DNA of 64,000 nucleotides from the NCBI GenBank assembly GCA_016721115.1, contig JADKIW010000001.1:4789501-4853500 (forward strand), given 5' to 3'. Numbering within the stretch: the first letter of the stretch is position 1; the number at the start of each line of letters is the position of its first letter. A model generated the notes under the pieces. It was not told the DNA's origin. It worked only from the letters and a program-made list of their open reading frames with translations, and ran no database searches. This document shows, piece by piece, positions 1-8,370 of this stretch. The stretch is from Candidatus Defluviilinea proxima (GTDB taxonomy: Bacteria; Chloroflexota; Anaerolineae; Anaerolineales; Villigracilaceae). Made by a program: the position numbers and the translations under genes.

Positions 1-746
1 CGATCTGTCACATAGCCGGGATACGCATACATGATGCGAATCCAATCCATATCAGGGACACGAGTCGTCAACTGCTCTAACAGAATCGCCAACCCATCTT
101 TCATTCCAAGGTCATGTCCATAATCGGTTGTATCTTGAGCGATCAAGACCAATTCACGCACACCCATATCCCGCAAGCGACGTGCCTCATTCAGGATGGA
201 TTCCACCGGACGCGAGACAGCCGTCCCTTTGATGAGCGGGATCGCGCAGAATGCACATGGCCTGCGGCAACCATCTGCTACTTTGAGGTAAGCACTTGCC
301 CCCGCCACAGAGACACGCATCGCATCATGCTCATCTGAACCAACTGTCTTGGCTTCATCGGGCAAATGATACACAGGTTCAGGGTGTGGACCTTTTCGAA
401 TCTCGCGTACCACCTGAACAATATCCATCCAACGACGGGTGCCGAGAACCCCATCCACACCGGGGACTTTCTCTGCCACTTCTGAGCCATAGCGTTGAGT
501 CAAACAACCCGCCGCGATGAGGATCTGATTCTTCTTTTTCCCATCCGCGAGTTCGCGCAACACATTGATCGATTCTTCTTTTGCAGGACCAATAAAGCCA
601 CAAGTGTTTACGATCAATACGTTCGCACGTGAGGGATCTTCCACGGCACTGTATCCATCACGGAGAAGCAATTGTGCCATCGAATCCGAGTCAACGGTAT
701 TCTTGGCGCAACCCAATGAAACAAGATGAAAGGTATTTTTTGTCAC
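1..746 (-). CDS. rimO: Ribosomal protein S12 methylthiotransferase RimO (C-terminus cut by window edge)
   Basis: Radical SAM methylthiotransferase that adds a methylthio group to an aspartate of ribosomal protein S12. The N-terminal UPF0004 domain starts with the typical SLGCAKNTVDSD motif and has a second cluster cysteine in VNTCGF. It is followed by the radical SAM motif GCRRPCAFCAIP (CX3CX2C) at about residue 150. SLGCAKN and the CAIP context fit RimO better than MiaB, though MiaB-like paralogues are not fully excluded. The GTG start at 746-744 is chosen because an AAGGA ribosome site precedes it at normal spacing and the SLGCAKN motif starts about nine residues in. About 248 residues are visible; the TRAM domain lies outside. 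The gene is 27 nt downstream of the rodZ-like gene, likely in one operon. Confidence 0.9.
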   Translation of the reverse strand, partial: MTKNTFHLVSLGCAKNTVDSDSMAQLLLRDGYSAVEDPSRANVLIVNTCGFIGPAKEESINVLRELADGKKKNQILIAAGCLTQRYGSEVAEKVPGVDGVLGTRRWMDIVQVVREIRKGPHPEPVYHLPDEAKTVGSDEHDAMRVSVAGASAYLKVADGCRRPCAFCAIPLIKGTAVSRPVESILNEARRLRDMGVRELVLIAQDTTDYGHDLGMKDGLAILLEQLTTRVPDMDWIRIMYAYPGYVTD

Positions 747-773
747 TGATAATTTTTCCTTATAACGATAAAA

Positions 774-2441
774 CTATTGTGCCGGTGTCCTTGATGGGAT
801 AGGCGTAATGGTCGGGGGTACAGTAGGGCTGGGTGGGACGGTTTCTGTAGGCGTTGGCGATGGAAGCGCCGTCGGTGTAATGATTCCATCTGCACGATAG
901 ATATTACTCACGACCTGCCCAAACGTTCCCATCAAGCCGAGGTCGCGTCCGTTATAAGCAACGCGGATAGCTGCGCCGCTTCCTACCAGGACTTCGATCT
1001 GACTCTCCGCCTCGAACAGATACGCATTCCCCGGGATAACCCTGCCTTCAAATGCCGTTTTGTCATCCACGATCACACGCATATACGTCCGTTCGACTGC
1101 TACCAAATTAACCTGCACGCTGACGTTGATATTCACCGTTGGAATGATAATGGTCGGCGTAGCTTCGCCTGAAAAAGATTCAACAGGCAAAAAGGTCGGG
1201 GTCGCCGTAAAAAGCGACGGATCGGGTGAAGCCAACAAAATATCCGAAATGGATGGTGCCGTAGGTTGTACATCACGTTCATTCTGAACGGTCAACACGT
1301 AGTTGATGCCCCAGATCGCGAACCCTACAAGTAAAACAGCAACACCGATGCCAAAGATCATATCCCCTGCCACAAAGCTACTGAGTGACATATTCGAGGA
1401 AATAATCGGTTGGTTCGGCTTACGCGCAGGCTGTTGCGGATTCTTCTCACGATGACGCGCTTGCAATGCATCGGCAAAACGGAGCAGGATGGCATCCACA
1501 TCCATATCAAGGAAGGAAGCGTAATTCGATAACATGCCGCGCGTCTGCACAGTGGATGGAAGCCTGTTCATGGCGCCATCTTCGAGCGCTTCAATATAGT
1601 GCGCCTTGACATGTGTGTTGCGCTCCACTTCGGCGATGTGTAAGCTCAATGTCTCGCGGCGGTTACGGAGTTCAAAGCCGATCTCTCTGAAAATCTCATC
1701 AGAATGTTGAAGATTAACTGGCTGGGAAATGGGCTGAGTAGCATCAACGGGAAGTTGTGTCTGCTCAGGTGATTCAGGAGATTGAACTTCTTCAGTTACA
1801 GGCGCTTCTTGTGATTCACTCTTTCGATTGATCCGTGTTGAAATGACAGAACTCAGCCGGTTCAACCATGTCTGCCACAAGCCGTCATTGACATCAGCAT
1901 TGGGTTGCACCTCTTCCTGAACAGCCTCAACTGTTTCGTCTATAACGGGTTCAGGTTGTGAAGGAGCAGGTTCTTCTGTAATAGCGGGTTGAAGTTCAAC
2001 AACAGGCTCAGGTTCGGGTATTACTTCCGTCTCAACTTTTTTACGTCCGCGGCGTTTGGGTTTGACTGGCTCGGGTTGAGGTTCGGCCTCTTGGACAGGA
2101 TCAAGTGTCGGTGGAGGAAGAGGCGCATCTTCTTGAACAGTGATAGGCTCAGGAGTTGAAGGCACCGGTTGGGGAGTTAAGTCCGCAGGCCCGATGATCT
2201 CATCACTGGGTGTTTGCGAACGTAATTCATCCAACAATCGGTCAATATCAAGCCCGAGGTATTCGGCATAGTTACGCATGTAGCCACGGGCCTGCACAGG
2301 TGAAGGCATCGACGAGAGATCGTCGGCCTCAAGCGCCTGCAAATACACGACACGAATGCGCGTGGCTTGAAACGCCTTTTCAAGCGTGATCTGTTTTTCT
2401 TCACGAACAGCTTTGAGTTTTTGGCCGATGGTTTGCGTCAT
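774..2441 (-). CDS. RodZ-like membrane protein with two N-terminal helix-turn-helix domains
   Basis: 555 residues. Residues about 1-75 form a HTH_25/Xre-type domain (IGQKLKAVREEKQITLEKA), then a long Pro/Glu/Gln-rich linker, and a second HTH_25 domain at about 250-330 (IGFELRNRRETLSLHIAEVE). One membrane helix (FGIGVAVLLVGFAIWGINYV) lies at about 360-385, followed by an extracytoplasmic beta domain (DUF4115-like) at about 435-510 and a short Thr/Pro tail. RodZ proteins link MreB to the membrane in cell-shape control, and the HTH binds MreB rather than DNA. Two tandem HTH copies joined by an acidic Pro-rich linker are unusual for RodZ. The gene lies between rplI and rimO on the same strand. 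The shape role is by family; MreB itself is not in the window. Confidence 0.8.
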   Translation of the reverse strand: MTQTIGQKLKAVREEKQITLEKAFQATRIRVVYLQALEADDLSSMPSPVQARGYMRNYAEYLGLDIDRLLDELRSQTPSDEIIGPADLTPQPVPSTPEPITVQEDAPLPPPTLDPVQEAEPQPEPVKPKRRGRKKVETEVIPEPEPVVELQPAITEEPAPSQPEPVIDETVEAVQEEVQPNADVNDGLWQTWLNRLSSVISTRINRKSESQEAPVTEEVQSPESPEQTQLPVDATQPISQPVNLQHSDEIFREIGFELRNRRETLSLHIAEVERNTHVKAHYIEALEDGAMNRLPSTVQTRGMLSNYASFLDMDVDAILLRFADALQARHREKNPQQPARKPNQPIISSNMSLSSFVAGDMIFGIGVAVLLVGFAIWGINYVLTVQNERDVQPTAPSISDILLASPDPSLFTATPTFLPVESFSGEATPTIIIPTVNINVSVQVNLVAVERTYMRVIVDDKTAFEGRVIPGNAYLFEAESQIEVLVGSGAAIRVAYNGRDLGLMGTFGQVVSNIYRADGIITPTALPSPTPTETVPPSPTVPPTITPIPSRTPAQ

Positions 2442-2462
2442 ACTACGTTTGGAATAAACGAA

Positions 2463-2504
2463 ACATCACCAGCACCCCATCGAACGGGAATGAACTGGTG
2501 ATGT
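2463..2504 (-). other. Stem-loop between rplI and the rodZ-like gene
   Basis: Perfect 10-bp inverted repeat ACATCACCAG/CTGGTGATGT separated by 22 nt, in the 83-nt gap after the rplI stop. No T-run follows, so it is not a classical intrinsic terminator. It could be an mRNA 3'-end stabiliser or an attenuator between the two genes. Confidence 0.4.
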
Positions 2505-2524
2505 CATGGGCAGATGGGAATGAG

Positions 2525-3052
2525 TTAGGCTTCGGTCGATTCAGCGGCAGGAGTTTCAGCCTGCGCTTCTGCGGCAGGTGCTTCCGCAGTTTCTTCTTCG
2601 AACGCTTCACCTTCGCGGTGGACGACAATCTTGATTTCAGGGACCAAGTCCATGGTGAGGCGGACGTGAGCGGTGAATTCACCGAGGTTACGAATGGGTT
2701 GCATATCCACCTGATGCTTCTTAACTTCGAAGCGGGTCTGTTCAGAGATGGCGGTAGCAACATCTTGTGTGGTGATGGAGCCATAGAGTTTGCCGGTATC
2801 ACCAGCCTTGGCGCCAAAGCTCACAACGATCCCGTTGATTTGATCAGCCAGACCCTTGAGCTCAGAGTTCTGTTCTGCGCGGCGGATCTCAGCCTGCTTG
2901 CGAACCTTTTCGATCTGCTTGAGCGCGCCTGCAGTGGCGAGCACAGCCAATCCCTGCGGGAGCAGGAAGTTGCGGCCGTAGCCATCGGCGACCTTTTTGA
3001 TATCGCCCGCGCGGCCCAATTTGTAGACATCTTTAACAAGCATTATTTTCAT
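2525..3052 (-). CDS. rplI: 50S ribosomal protein bL9
   Basis: 175 residues. The N-terminal L9 domain is clear (MKIMLVKDVYKLGRAGD, then VADGYGRNFLLPQGLA), followed by the long connecting helix and the C-terminal domain with FGAKAGDTGKLYGSIT. L9 binds 23S rRNA at the base of the L1 stalk. It is longer than the usual ~148 residues because of a Glu/Ala-rich tail after residue 150 (EEETAEAPAAEAQAE), which is common in large actinobacterial and Chloroflexota ribosomal proteins. GAAAGGG upstream serves as ribosome site. It lies between the CYTH gene and the rodZ-like gene, all on the minus strand. Confidence 0.97.
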   Translation of the reverse strand: MKIMLVKDVYKLGRAGDIKKVADGYGRNFLLPQGLAVLATAGALKQIEKVRKQAEIRRAEQNSELKGLADQINGIVVSFGAKAGDTGKLYGSITTQDVATAISEQTRFEVKKHQVDMQPIRNLGEFTAHVRLTMDLVPEIKIVVHREGEAFEEETAEAPAAEAQAETPAAESTEA

Positions 3053-3195
3053 TGTTCAAGCCCTTTCGTGCTTTTAGAATTTTTACTCGAGCGAAGGGTA
3101 CTACGCTCGGCGGGGTATTCTACCACGATTCTCAGAGTCGAAAGTCGAACGCCAAAGCATGGTTTGGATGTTCCAGCCTCAATTTTTGCCCTTCT

Positions 3196-3711
3196 TTAGA
3201 TATTTTTCTCCAAAAGATCCATATACGCTCCTTCGAGAAGATCGCTTCTTTCGACCCCGAGGCTGGTCATCAATCGAGCGGCTATTTCCTCCCCATCTGC
3301 ATCGCTCTGCCCCTCTCGCATGACGACTTCCAATTCCATAAATTGACCTAGGCCCTCGACATCGTCCAAGTGAACACGCGTCTGCCCGACAAGATACAGG
3401 TAACGTGTCTTTTTCACTACTCCTCGAATGCCGTATGCAAGTTCCAAGACTCGCTTGAGGTTCTCAGGGTCGGATGTATGGGCAATGTGATATTCCGAAC
3501 GCTTGGGCCCCTCTTGATCAGGGCGGGTGTAATAGATGAGTTGCGCACGGTCAGGTGCAAAGACACGTAATTTCAAACGTCCTTGTGGAACGCTGAAGAA
3601 AGTATCCTCTTGTGGAATAACTTCCACAGAAGTGTCGCTTATTTTTTCAGCGCGGGCTTTAATCTCAATAAAATTTCTTGCATAGGCTTTGATCTCAATG
3701 TTAGATGGCAT
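3196..3711 (-). CDS. CYTH-domain protein, class IV adenylate cyclase-like (CyaB family)
   Basis: 171 residues. The CYTH (triphosphate tunnel) fold is indicated by the N-terminal NIEIKA motif, the basic strands RLKLRVF and QLIYYTRPD, KKTRYLYLVGQTRVHLDDVEGLG, and the acidic ELEVVM strand. These supply the Lys/Arg and Glu/Asp residues that line the tunnel and bind triphosphate with metal. Members include class IV adenylate cyclases, thiamine triphosphatases and inorganic triphosphatases; the HLDDVEGLG arrangement is nearest to CyaB-like proteins. The substrate cannot be told from sequence. No Shine-Dalgarno site is seen. A TAAAAT -10 box (3718-3723) ends 6 nt before the ATG, so the mRNA is probably leaderless. 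Confidence 0.8.
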   Translation of the reverse strand: MPSNIEIKAYARNFIEIKARAEKISDTSVEVIPQEDTFFSVPQGRLKLRVFAPDRAQLIYYTRPDQEGPKRSEYHIAHTSDPENLKRVLELAYGIRGVVKKTRYLYLVGQTRVHLDDVEGLGQFMELEVVMREGQSDADGEEIAARLMTSLGVERSDLLEGAYMDLLEKNI

Positions 3712-3717
3712 GACATT

Positions 3718-3723
3718 ATTTTA
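3718..3723 (-). promoter_or_regulatory. -10 box (TAAAAT) of a leaderless promoter for the CYTH gene
   Basis: TAAAAT followed by 6 nt and then the ATG at 3711. No purine-rich ribosome site lies between, so transcription should begin at or next to the start codon. It is one of several such arrangements in the window. Confidence 0.45.
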
Positions 3724-4013
3724 CTGGGTTTAGCGAGATGATGGCAACACATTTTTATAACACTGTGAATTTCTCAATATAAAAACATTCAAAATCAGTA
3801 CAGACATATCAAACAAACATAGCATCAATGGTTTATACAAGTGAATAAAAAATCTCTACCACAATTTATATACAAAAAATTTGGATAACAATATCTATTT
3901 TGAAAATGTAATGTACTTATCAGACAAGTTAGCTAACACGCCTGCAAAGTTAAATCACTAAAAGTGTTGATATAGTAGCGGCAATAATTTTATTACATAA
4001 GGAGTAATAACAA
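3724..4013. other. AT-rich intergenic region upstream of the first export cassette
   Basis: About 290 nt, strongly AT-rich, with no convincing ORF. It holds the divergent promoters of the CYTH gene (minus) and the secreted-protein gene (plus). An extended -10 TGaTATAGT is seen at 3968-3976 and AAGGAG at 3999-4004, 9 nt before the ATG. Unlike the region upstream of the second cassette, no GEMM riboswitch motif is visible here. Confidence 0.5.
3968..3976 (+). promoter_or_regulatory. Extended -10 promoter element of the first export cassette
   Basis: TGaTATAGT, an extended -10 element, about 38 nt before the ATG of the secreted protein. The same TATAGT hexamer precedes the riboswitch of the second cassette (10828-10833). 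Confidence 0.4.
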
Positions 4014-4385
4014 ATGTTCAACTTTCGTTCGTCCAAAATGTTAGTCATCGTATTAGTAGTTCTGGTCTTCGCAACAACGGCTTTTGCTTTTGCGGCAACC
4101 AACACCGTTCCAGCCACCTACGCTGGTGAAGGCTCCAGCACAACCAGTGGATACACCGTCACCAACATCGTGTACAACCTGAACGCTACCACCCCATCCA
4201 ACATTGACAGTGTCACATTCTCATTGAACGCCGCCGCCAATACAGTGAAGATCCGTTTGGTGACCACAGGATCATACTATTCCTGCTCCGCCACCAACGC
4301 TCCCACCAACACCAACTGGAGTTGTACCACCACAGGCGCAACGGTCTCTGCGGCCAACGAACTGCGCGTGATCGCCACCGAGTAA
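4014..4385 (+). CDS. Small secreted protein of the SipW-like cassette (candidate fibre subunit), copy 1
   Basis: 123 residues. A short basic N-terminus and one hydrophobic helix (MLVIVLVVLVFATTAFAFAA) form a signal peptide ending in AFAA. The mature part is Thr/Ser/Asn-rich beta-type sequence with two cysteines (YYSC...WSC). It matches no family I can name firmly, but size, composition and position before a SipW-type peptidase resemble the camelysin/TasA-like secreted fibre proteins. Paralogues at 6661-7020 and 11082-11450 share the pattern TVTNIVYNLN...SFSLNAAANTVKI in altered form and the ending LRVIAT. The start is set by AAGGAG 9 nt upstream. A strong terminator lies between it and the peptidase gene, suggesting more subunit than peptidase mRNA. 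Confidence 0.75.
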   Translation: MFNFRSSKMLVIVLVVLVFATTAFAFAATNTVPATYAGEGSSTTSGYTVTNIVYNLNATTPSNIDSVTFSLNAAANTVKIRLVTTGSYYSCSATNAPTNTNWSCTTTGATVSAANELRVIATE

Positions 4386-4411
4386 TCCACGCAGGGAACT
4401 GCCCCTTAAAG

Positions 4412-4457
4412 AACAAAGGACCCGCAGACACCACAAGGGAACTGCGGGTTCTTTGTT
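4412..4457 (+). terminator. Intrinsic terminator-like hairpin after the secreted protein gene
   Basis: AACAAAGGACCCGCAG (4412-4427) pairs with CTGCGGGTTCTTTGTT (4442-4457), with a 14-nt loop. It lies in the 92-nt gap between the secreted-protein gene and its signal peptidase gene, where partial read-through would set their ratio. Confidence 0.65.
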
Positions 4458-4477
4458 GCAAAATCGAAACCTAAAGA

Positions 4478-6121
4478 ATGACATTGTATAAACGATTTTT
4501 CCCCAATATTACATCAAGCTTCTGGTTCGTCATGATGATCGTGATGTGGCTGGCCTTTGCTCCACGGCAGGCAGGCGGTATGGCATCTTATATCATCGTG
4601 ATCGGCAACAGCATGGAGCCTAATTTTCATATTGGGGATCTGATCATCGTCCATGAAGAACCGCGATATGAGGTAGGCGATGCAGTCGTTTATGACAACC
4701 GCGAGCTTGGCAACTTCGTCTTCCACCGCATTATCGCAGAGAAGTTGGGACGTTTCACACTTAAGGGAGACAATAATTCCTGGACGGATACCTATGAGCC
4801 AGCACAACAAGAAGTGCTTGGGAAATTATGGGTATATGTTCCCAAAGGCGGCAGTTTCATTCAAATAATGCGCAACCCTATTGTGATGGCCCTAACCGCA
4901 GGCTTACTGGCTGGGTTTATCACGATGGGATTCTTCAAAGGCAAATCGAAAGGCAAAAGACAGATGAACAAAGAGTGGTTTGCTTCGATCAAACAAAAAT
5001 TACAAACACGGTTAATGAAGGCCGACAACCCTGAACCGTCGAATCCATATACATCTGACCAAGGACATGTAGTAGTGACAATGTTCTTTGCGTTGGGGCT
5101 GGTTGCCTTCGTATCTTTCATCCTCGGAATTATTTCCTTTTCAAGACCCGCAACCCGCTTCGCAAAAAACGATATTAGCTACGATCAGTTGGGGTTTTTT
5201 ATCTATACGGCATCTTCCTCTCAGGGAGTATACGATTCAGGCACTATTCAAAGCGGTGACCCGATCTTTCCTAAATTAACATGTGTGGTTGACATGAACT
5301 TTCAATATACGCTTGTGAGTCAACAGGCAGAGAATATTTCAGGGACCTACCAATTGACCGCCACTATTGCAGAAACAACCAGTGGATGGCAAAGAACATT
5401 AGCCCTGCAAGATGAAGCGACGTTCAAAGGCAACACCTTTGGCACGAATGCAAAGCTTGACTTGTGCAAAATGGAAAGGCTGACACAAGCCATGGAAGAA
5501 GGCACAGATTTTCATCCAGGCGCGTATACGTTGACCATCTCTCCCAACATCAAGGTAGCAGGCACGATCTCAAATCACGCTTTGGAAAGCACATTCAATC
5601 CCGCGCTTGCTTTCACGTACGACCGTATTCATTTTTATCTGGTCAACGATGAAGAACAAGGGACTTTGTTGAATGTGAGTGAGACAGGCGTTATCAGCAA
5701 CGAAGAAGAACAGGCCAATACTGTAAAGTTCTTCGGCAAAGAGTTTGCCGTACCCGCGCTTAGACTGATCGCCGTGATAGGCTTGATCCTTTCATTGGGC
5801 GGTTTGTTGTTCTTAGGGTCAAAACTGCAAGCACTCTCCAAAAGCGACCCATCGCAATTCATTCGTGCAAAGTTTGGGTCAATGATGATCGACATTCAAC
5901 ATGCCAACGTAGTTGATTCAAAAACGACTATTGATGTATCGTCCATTGATGATCTGGGCAAGCTGGCAGAGCGTTTTAATGCCATGATCCTTCACACTGA
6001 ATTCAGCGAATCACACGCCTATTACGTTCAGGATGAAGGGACAACGTATCGATTTGTGATGGGGCGTCAGGAAACAGGATCAAATGTCCCGAAGAAAGAT
6101 GCGGGGAAGGAGTTGCAATGA
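4478..6121 (+). CDS. ER-type (SipW-like) signal peptidase fused to a DUF5305-like extracytoplasmic domain, copy 1
   Basis: 547 residues. After a first membrane helix (FWFVMMIVMWLAFA) comes an S26B-type signal peptidase domain: catalytic Ser in GNSMEPNF, His (not Lys) in FVFHRIIAE, and acidic residues in LKGDNNSWTD. A Ser-His dyad is typical of SipW and the ER/archaeal peptidases. Further helices lie near residues 135-155 and 200-222. An outside beta domain of about 200 residues follows (225-420), then a last helix (LIAVIGLILSLGGLLFLG) and a cytosolic domain of about 95 residues. The outside-helix-inside tail resembles archaeal DUF5305 proteins that accompany signal peptidases; that match is from memory. 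The gene overlaps the RTX gene by 4 nt (ATGA). Likely role: cleaves the cassette's own secreted proteins. Confidence 0.8.
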   Translation: MTLYKRFFPNITSSFWFVMMIVMWLAFAPRQAGGMASYIIVIGNSMEPNFHIGDLIIVHEEPRYEVGDAVVYDNRELGNFVFHRIIAEKLGRFTLKGDNNSWTDTYEPAQQEVLGKLWVYVPKGGSFIQIMRNPIVMALTAGLLAGFITMGFFKGKSKGKRQMNKEWFASIKQKLQTRLMKADNPEPSNPYTSDQGHVVVTMFFALGLVAFVSFILGIISFSRPATRFAKNDISYDQLGFFIYTASSSQGVYDSGTIQSGDPIFPKLTCVVDMNFQYTLVSQQAENISGTYQLTATIAETTSGWQRTLALQDEATFKGNTFGTNAKLDLCKMERLTQAMEEGTDFHPGAYTLTISPNIKVAGTISNHALESTFNPALAFTYDRIHFYLVNDEEQGTLLNVSETGVISNEEEQANTVKFFGKEFAVPALRLIAVIGLILSLGGLLFLGSKLQALSKSDPSQFIRAKFGSMMIDIQHANVVDSKTTIDVSSIDDLGKLAERFNAMILHTEFSESHAYYVQDEGTTYRFVMGRQETGSNVPKKDAGKELQ

Positions 6122-6513
6122 AGACATTTATCCCTCGTCTTGTGATCGGTGTAGTGATCGCGCTGGTTGTAGTCAGCACTCTTTCTGCATTTGCCGCTGT
6201 GAATGTTGTGCCAGTCACCCACCTTGGACAGGTGATCAACTCAGTCACAGCCAATGCGCTCAAACCATCAGCCTGTTCCGCCATCAATTTGACAACCGTG
6301 GTGGTTTGCACCGGCGGGAATTGCGACGGAACTGGTTCGAATGAATTATTGTTAGGCACTGCAAATGCCGAAAGGATCAGGGGGCGTGGCGGCACAGACT
6401 GCCTAGTTGGCGGAGGAGGCGACGATCAATTGGTAGGCAATGGTGCCAGTGACATTTGCATCGGTGGGCCGGGGAATGACACCTTTACCACCTGTGAAAC
6501 GCAGACCCAATAA
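6118..6513 (+). CDS. Small secreted RTX-type calcium-binding protein, copy 1
   Basis: 131 residues. Signal peptide (LVIGVVIALVVVSTLSAFAA), then a linker with NVVPVT, and a C-terminal block of about 55 residues of RTX nonapeptide-like repeats (RGGTDCLVGGGGDD, VGNGASDICIGGPGND). RTX repeats fold as a calcium-bound parallel beta roll outside the cell. Only about three repeats are present, far fewer than in toxins, and several cysteines interleave with them. It overlaps the peptidase stop codon, so it is translationally coupled to it. The AFAA..NVVP motif at the cleavage site is shared with the fibre-like proteins, pointing to the same peptidase. Copy 2 is at 13282-13677. Confidence 0.8.
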   Translation: MKTFIPRLVIGVVIALVVVSTLSAFAAVNVVPVTHLGQVINSVTANALKPSACSAINLTTVVVCTGGNCDGTGSNELLLGTANAERIRGRGGTDCLVGGGGDDQLVGNGASDICIGGPGNDTFTTCETQTQ

Positions 6514-6528
6514 TTAAAGAAGACAGAC

Positions 6529-6569
6529 AATAAAACAAGCCAGCCTTTTGAAGGCTGGCTTGTTTTATT
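6529..6569 (+). terminator. Strong intrinsic terminator after the first RTX gene
   Basis: A perfect 17-bp stem, AATAAAACAAGCCAGCC (6529-6545) with GGCTGGCTTGTTTTATT (6553-6569), and a 7-nt loop. The A-rich and T-rich edges make it usable in both directions. It ends the first cassette operon. Confidence 0.85.
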
Positions 6570-6660
6570 GTGCACGTAAGGAGGACTTTCACGCACCCCA
6601 TTGGGTGAATCCCCCCATACCCATCATCGGGTAAAAACATACAATATCCAACAGAAAACC

Positions 6661-7020
6661 ATGACGAAAAGTCTGTTCACTCTGTTCATTTTCTGTGTCG
6701 CCATCGGGATCATTATTTTCCCGGTCTATGCATTTGCCTCTACCGATTCAGGGCCACAGGCATCAGGCGAGGGTATCGGTACGATCAGCGGCTGGGTAGT
6801 CTCCAATGTGGAATATCAATCCTCGAATGATCCATCCCTTGTGGGGGGAGTAAGCTTCGATCTCGATAAAGCGGCTGGTAATGTTTCAGCAAAAATCAGC
6901 TCAACTTCACAATATGCAAATTGCTCGAACGTATACGAATACCACTGGCGCTGTGACTTTCCAGCGGGGATCAGCATTGCCAGCATGGACAAACTCCACG
7001 TTATCGCAACAGGCAATTAA
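6661..7020 (+). CDS. Small secreted protein, orphan paralogue of the cassette fibre-like proteins
   Basis: 119 residues from the ATG at 6661. Signal peptide LFTLFIFCVAIGIIIFPVYAFAS, then mature GPQASGEG..SGWVVSNVEYQ, SFDLDKAAGNVSAKI, two cysteines (YANC, WRC), and the ending LHVIATGN. It matches copies 1 and 2 along its length. It has no peptidase of its own and sits just after the first cassette's terminator. A longer form from a TTG at 6601 is possible (AAGGAGG at 6578-6584 is a good but distant ribosome site), but it would place 20 polar residues before the signal helix. The region 6570-6660 holds no clear promoter. Confidence 0.65.
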   Translation: MTKSLFTLFIFCVAIGIIIFPVYAFASTDSGPQASGEGIGTISGWVVSNVEYQSSNDPSLVGGVSFDLDKAAGNVSAKISSTSQYANCSNVYEYHWRCDFPAGISIASMDKLHVIATGN

Positions 7021-7508
7021 TTCACATTCATAAACCCAAATATGCGCCACATACCGCGCATCATCTTGTGACCGAAATCTGGATTCATGAATTGATTCGG
7101 ACACGACCCCGGAATGACAGCGATGCCATTCGCTTTGCATTTCTCCACCGCATCCTGTGAAACGCTGGTCATGCCTGCCGCAAGGCCGGGCTTGGTACCC
7201 ATCATGCAATGCATCCAAATGTGTTTGACGCCAAGCTCTACGCATTGTTGGACGAGTTGATCGGTCACTTTCGGGTTGGCCAAGATGAAAACCGCATCGG
7301 GTTTCTCAGGGATGGATTTCAGATCGGGATAACATACAACACCATCATAAGAGGAAATACGCGGGTTAACCGGGAAGACCTGATATCCACCCTCCTTGAA
7401 TTTTTGATACGCCAAGTTACAACCTGTTTCGCGTTTATCCGAAACACCCACCACTGCGATCTTCTTCTGCGAGAGAAAACCCTGCACCATCGTATCTAGC
7501 TTTGCCAT
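7017..7508 (-). CDS. CoA-binding domain protein (CoA_binding_2 family, YccU-like)
   Basis: 163 residues, a single Rossmann-type CoA-binding domain. The N-terminal motif IAVVGVSDKRETGCNLAYQKF with the glycine-rich loop, the FPVNPR strand, the PDAVFILANP segment and the GCPNQF-like SCPNQF ending are typical of the family. These small proteins bind CoA; no reaction is established for most. It converges with the secreted-protein gene, and their stop codons overlap by 4 nt. GGAGAATGG just before the ATG supplies a ribosome site. It has no functional link to its neighbours that I can see. Confidence 0.85.
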   Translation of the reverse strand: MAKLDTMVQGFLSQKKIAVVGVSDKRETGCNLAYQKFKEGGYQVFPVNPRISSYDGVVCYPDLKSIPEKPDAVFILANPKVTDQLVQQCVELGVKHIWMHCMMGTKPGLAAGMTSVSQDAVEKCKANGIAVIPGSCPNQFMNPDFGHKMMRGMWRIFGFMNVN

Positions 7509-7636
7509 AATCCATTCTCCTTACTCATTTCAAATATAGACATAATCCATTCTACGCACGAGAGAACGAAAAGTTCGTTATCTTTGGACTAAAATGCCTA
7601 TTACAAAAATCACTACTTTAAACTAAAAGAGGAAGA

Positions 7637-8269
7637 ATGAGTATTCAGGACGCTTACAACAAATGGTCGGATATCTACGATACGAACATGAATCTGACTC
7701 GTGACCTCGATTCAAACGTAACCCGAGGCCTGCTCGCCAATCGACGGTTTGATTCCATCCTCGAGCTGGGATGCGGAACCGGCAAGAACACGTTGTTCTT
7801 CGCGGAGGTCGGGATCCATGTCCATGCGCTCGATTTTTCGCAAGGCATGATCGAGAAGGCAAAGGAGAAGGTCAAGGCCGGGAACGTCCGTTTTGAGACA
7901 GCGGATTTGACAAAACGCTGGCCGTGTGAAGACGTGGCGTACGATCTCATCTCGTGCAACCTCGTCTTGGAGCATATCGAGGCACTTCCCCACATCTTCC
8001 ATGAGGCCACACGGGTATTGAAACCCAACGGGATGTTCCTCCTCAACGAATTACACCCGTTTAAACAATACAGCGGATCAAAGGCACGGTTTGAGCAGGC
8101 AGGCGGGACGGTCGAGGTGGAGGCGTTCGTCCATCACATCTCTGATTTCACCAATGCGGCTGAAGTCAGCGGACTGACATTGGTCAAGCTGAACGAATAC
8201 TGGCACGAGGAAGATCAAGGCAAGCCGCCGCGATTGGTCTCGTTCGTATTCGAGAAGCGTTCGGGATAA
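7637..8269 (+). CDS. Class I SAM-dependent methyltransferase
   Basis: 210 residues. Motif I is ILELGCGTGKNTLFF, motif II-like FSQGMIEKAKEK, then FETADLTKRWP and the YDLISCNLVLEHI segment, and RVLKPNGMFLLNELHP after it. This is the Methyltransf_11/25 pattern of small-molecule methyltransferases. The N-terminus (IQDAYNKWSDIYDTNMN) matches a common Anaerolineae-type form. Substrate unknown. AGAGGAAG ends 5 nt before the ATG. It precedes htpG on the same strand by 101 nt; no shared function is evident. Confidence 0.85.
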   Translation: MSIQDAYNKWSDIYDTNMNLTRDLDSNVTRGLLANRRFDSILELGCGTGKNTLFFAEVGIHVHALDFSQGMIEKAKEKVKAGNVRFETADLTKRWPCEDVAYDLISCNLVLEHIEALPHIFHEATRVLKPNGMFLLNELHPFKQYSGSKARFEQAGGTVEVEAFVHHISDFTNAAEVSGLTLVKLNEYWHEEDQGKPPRLVSFVFEKRSG

Positions 8270-8370
8270 TATTTCTCTTACAAAACTCTTATCGTCAGGC
8301 AAATGGTTCCGATTAAAATATTTAGCGATCACAAAGAATTTTTGCGACATTCCGTTTTTCAGGAGGCAAC

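Noticed and set aside
2498..3199. Plus-strand frame of 233 residues across rplI
   Set aside because: It lies antisense to the clearly identified rplI and has no recognisable domain.
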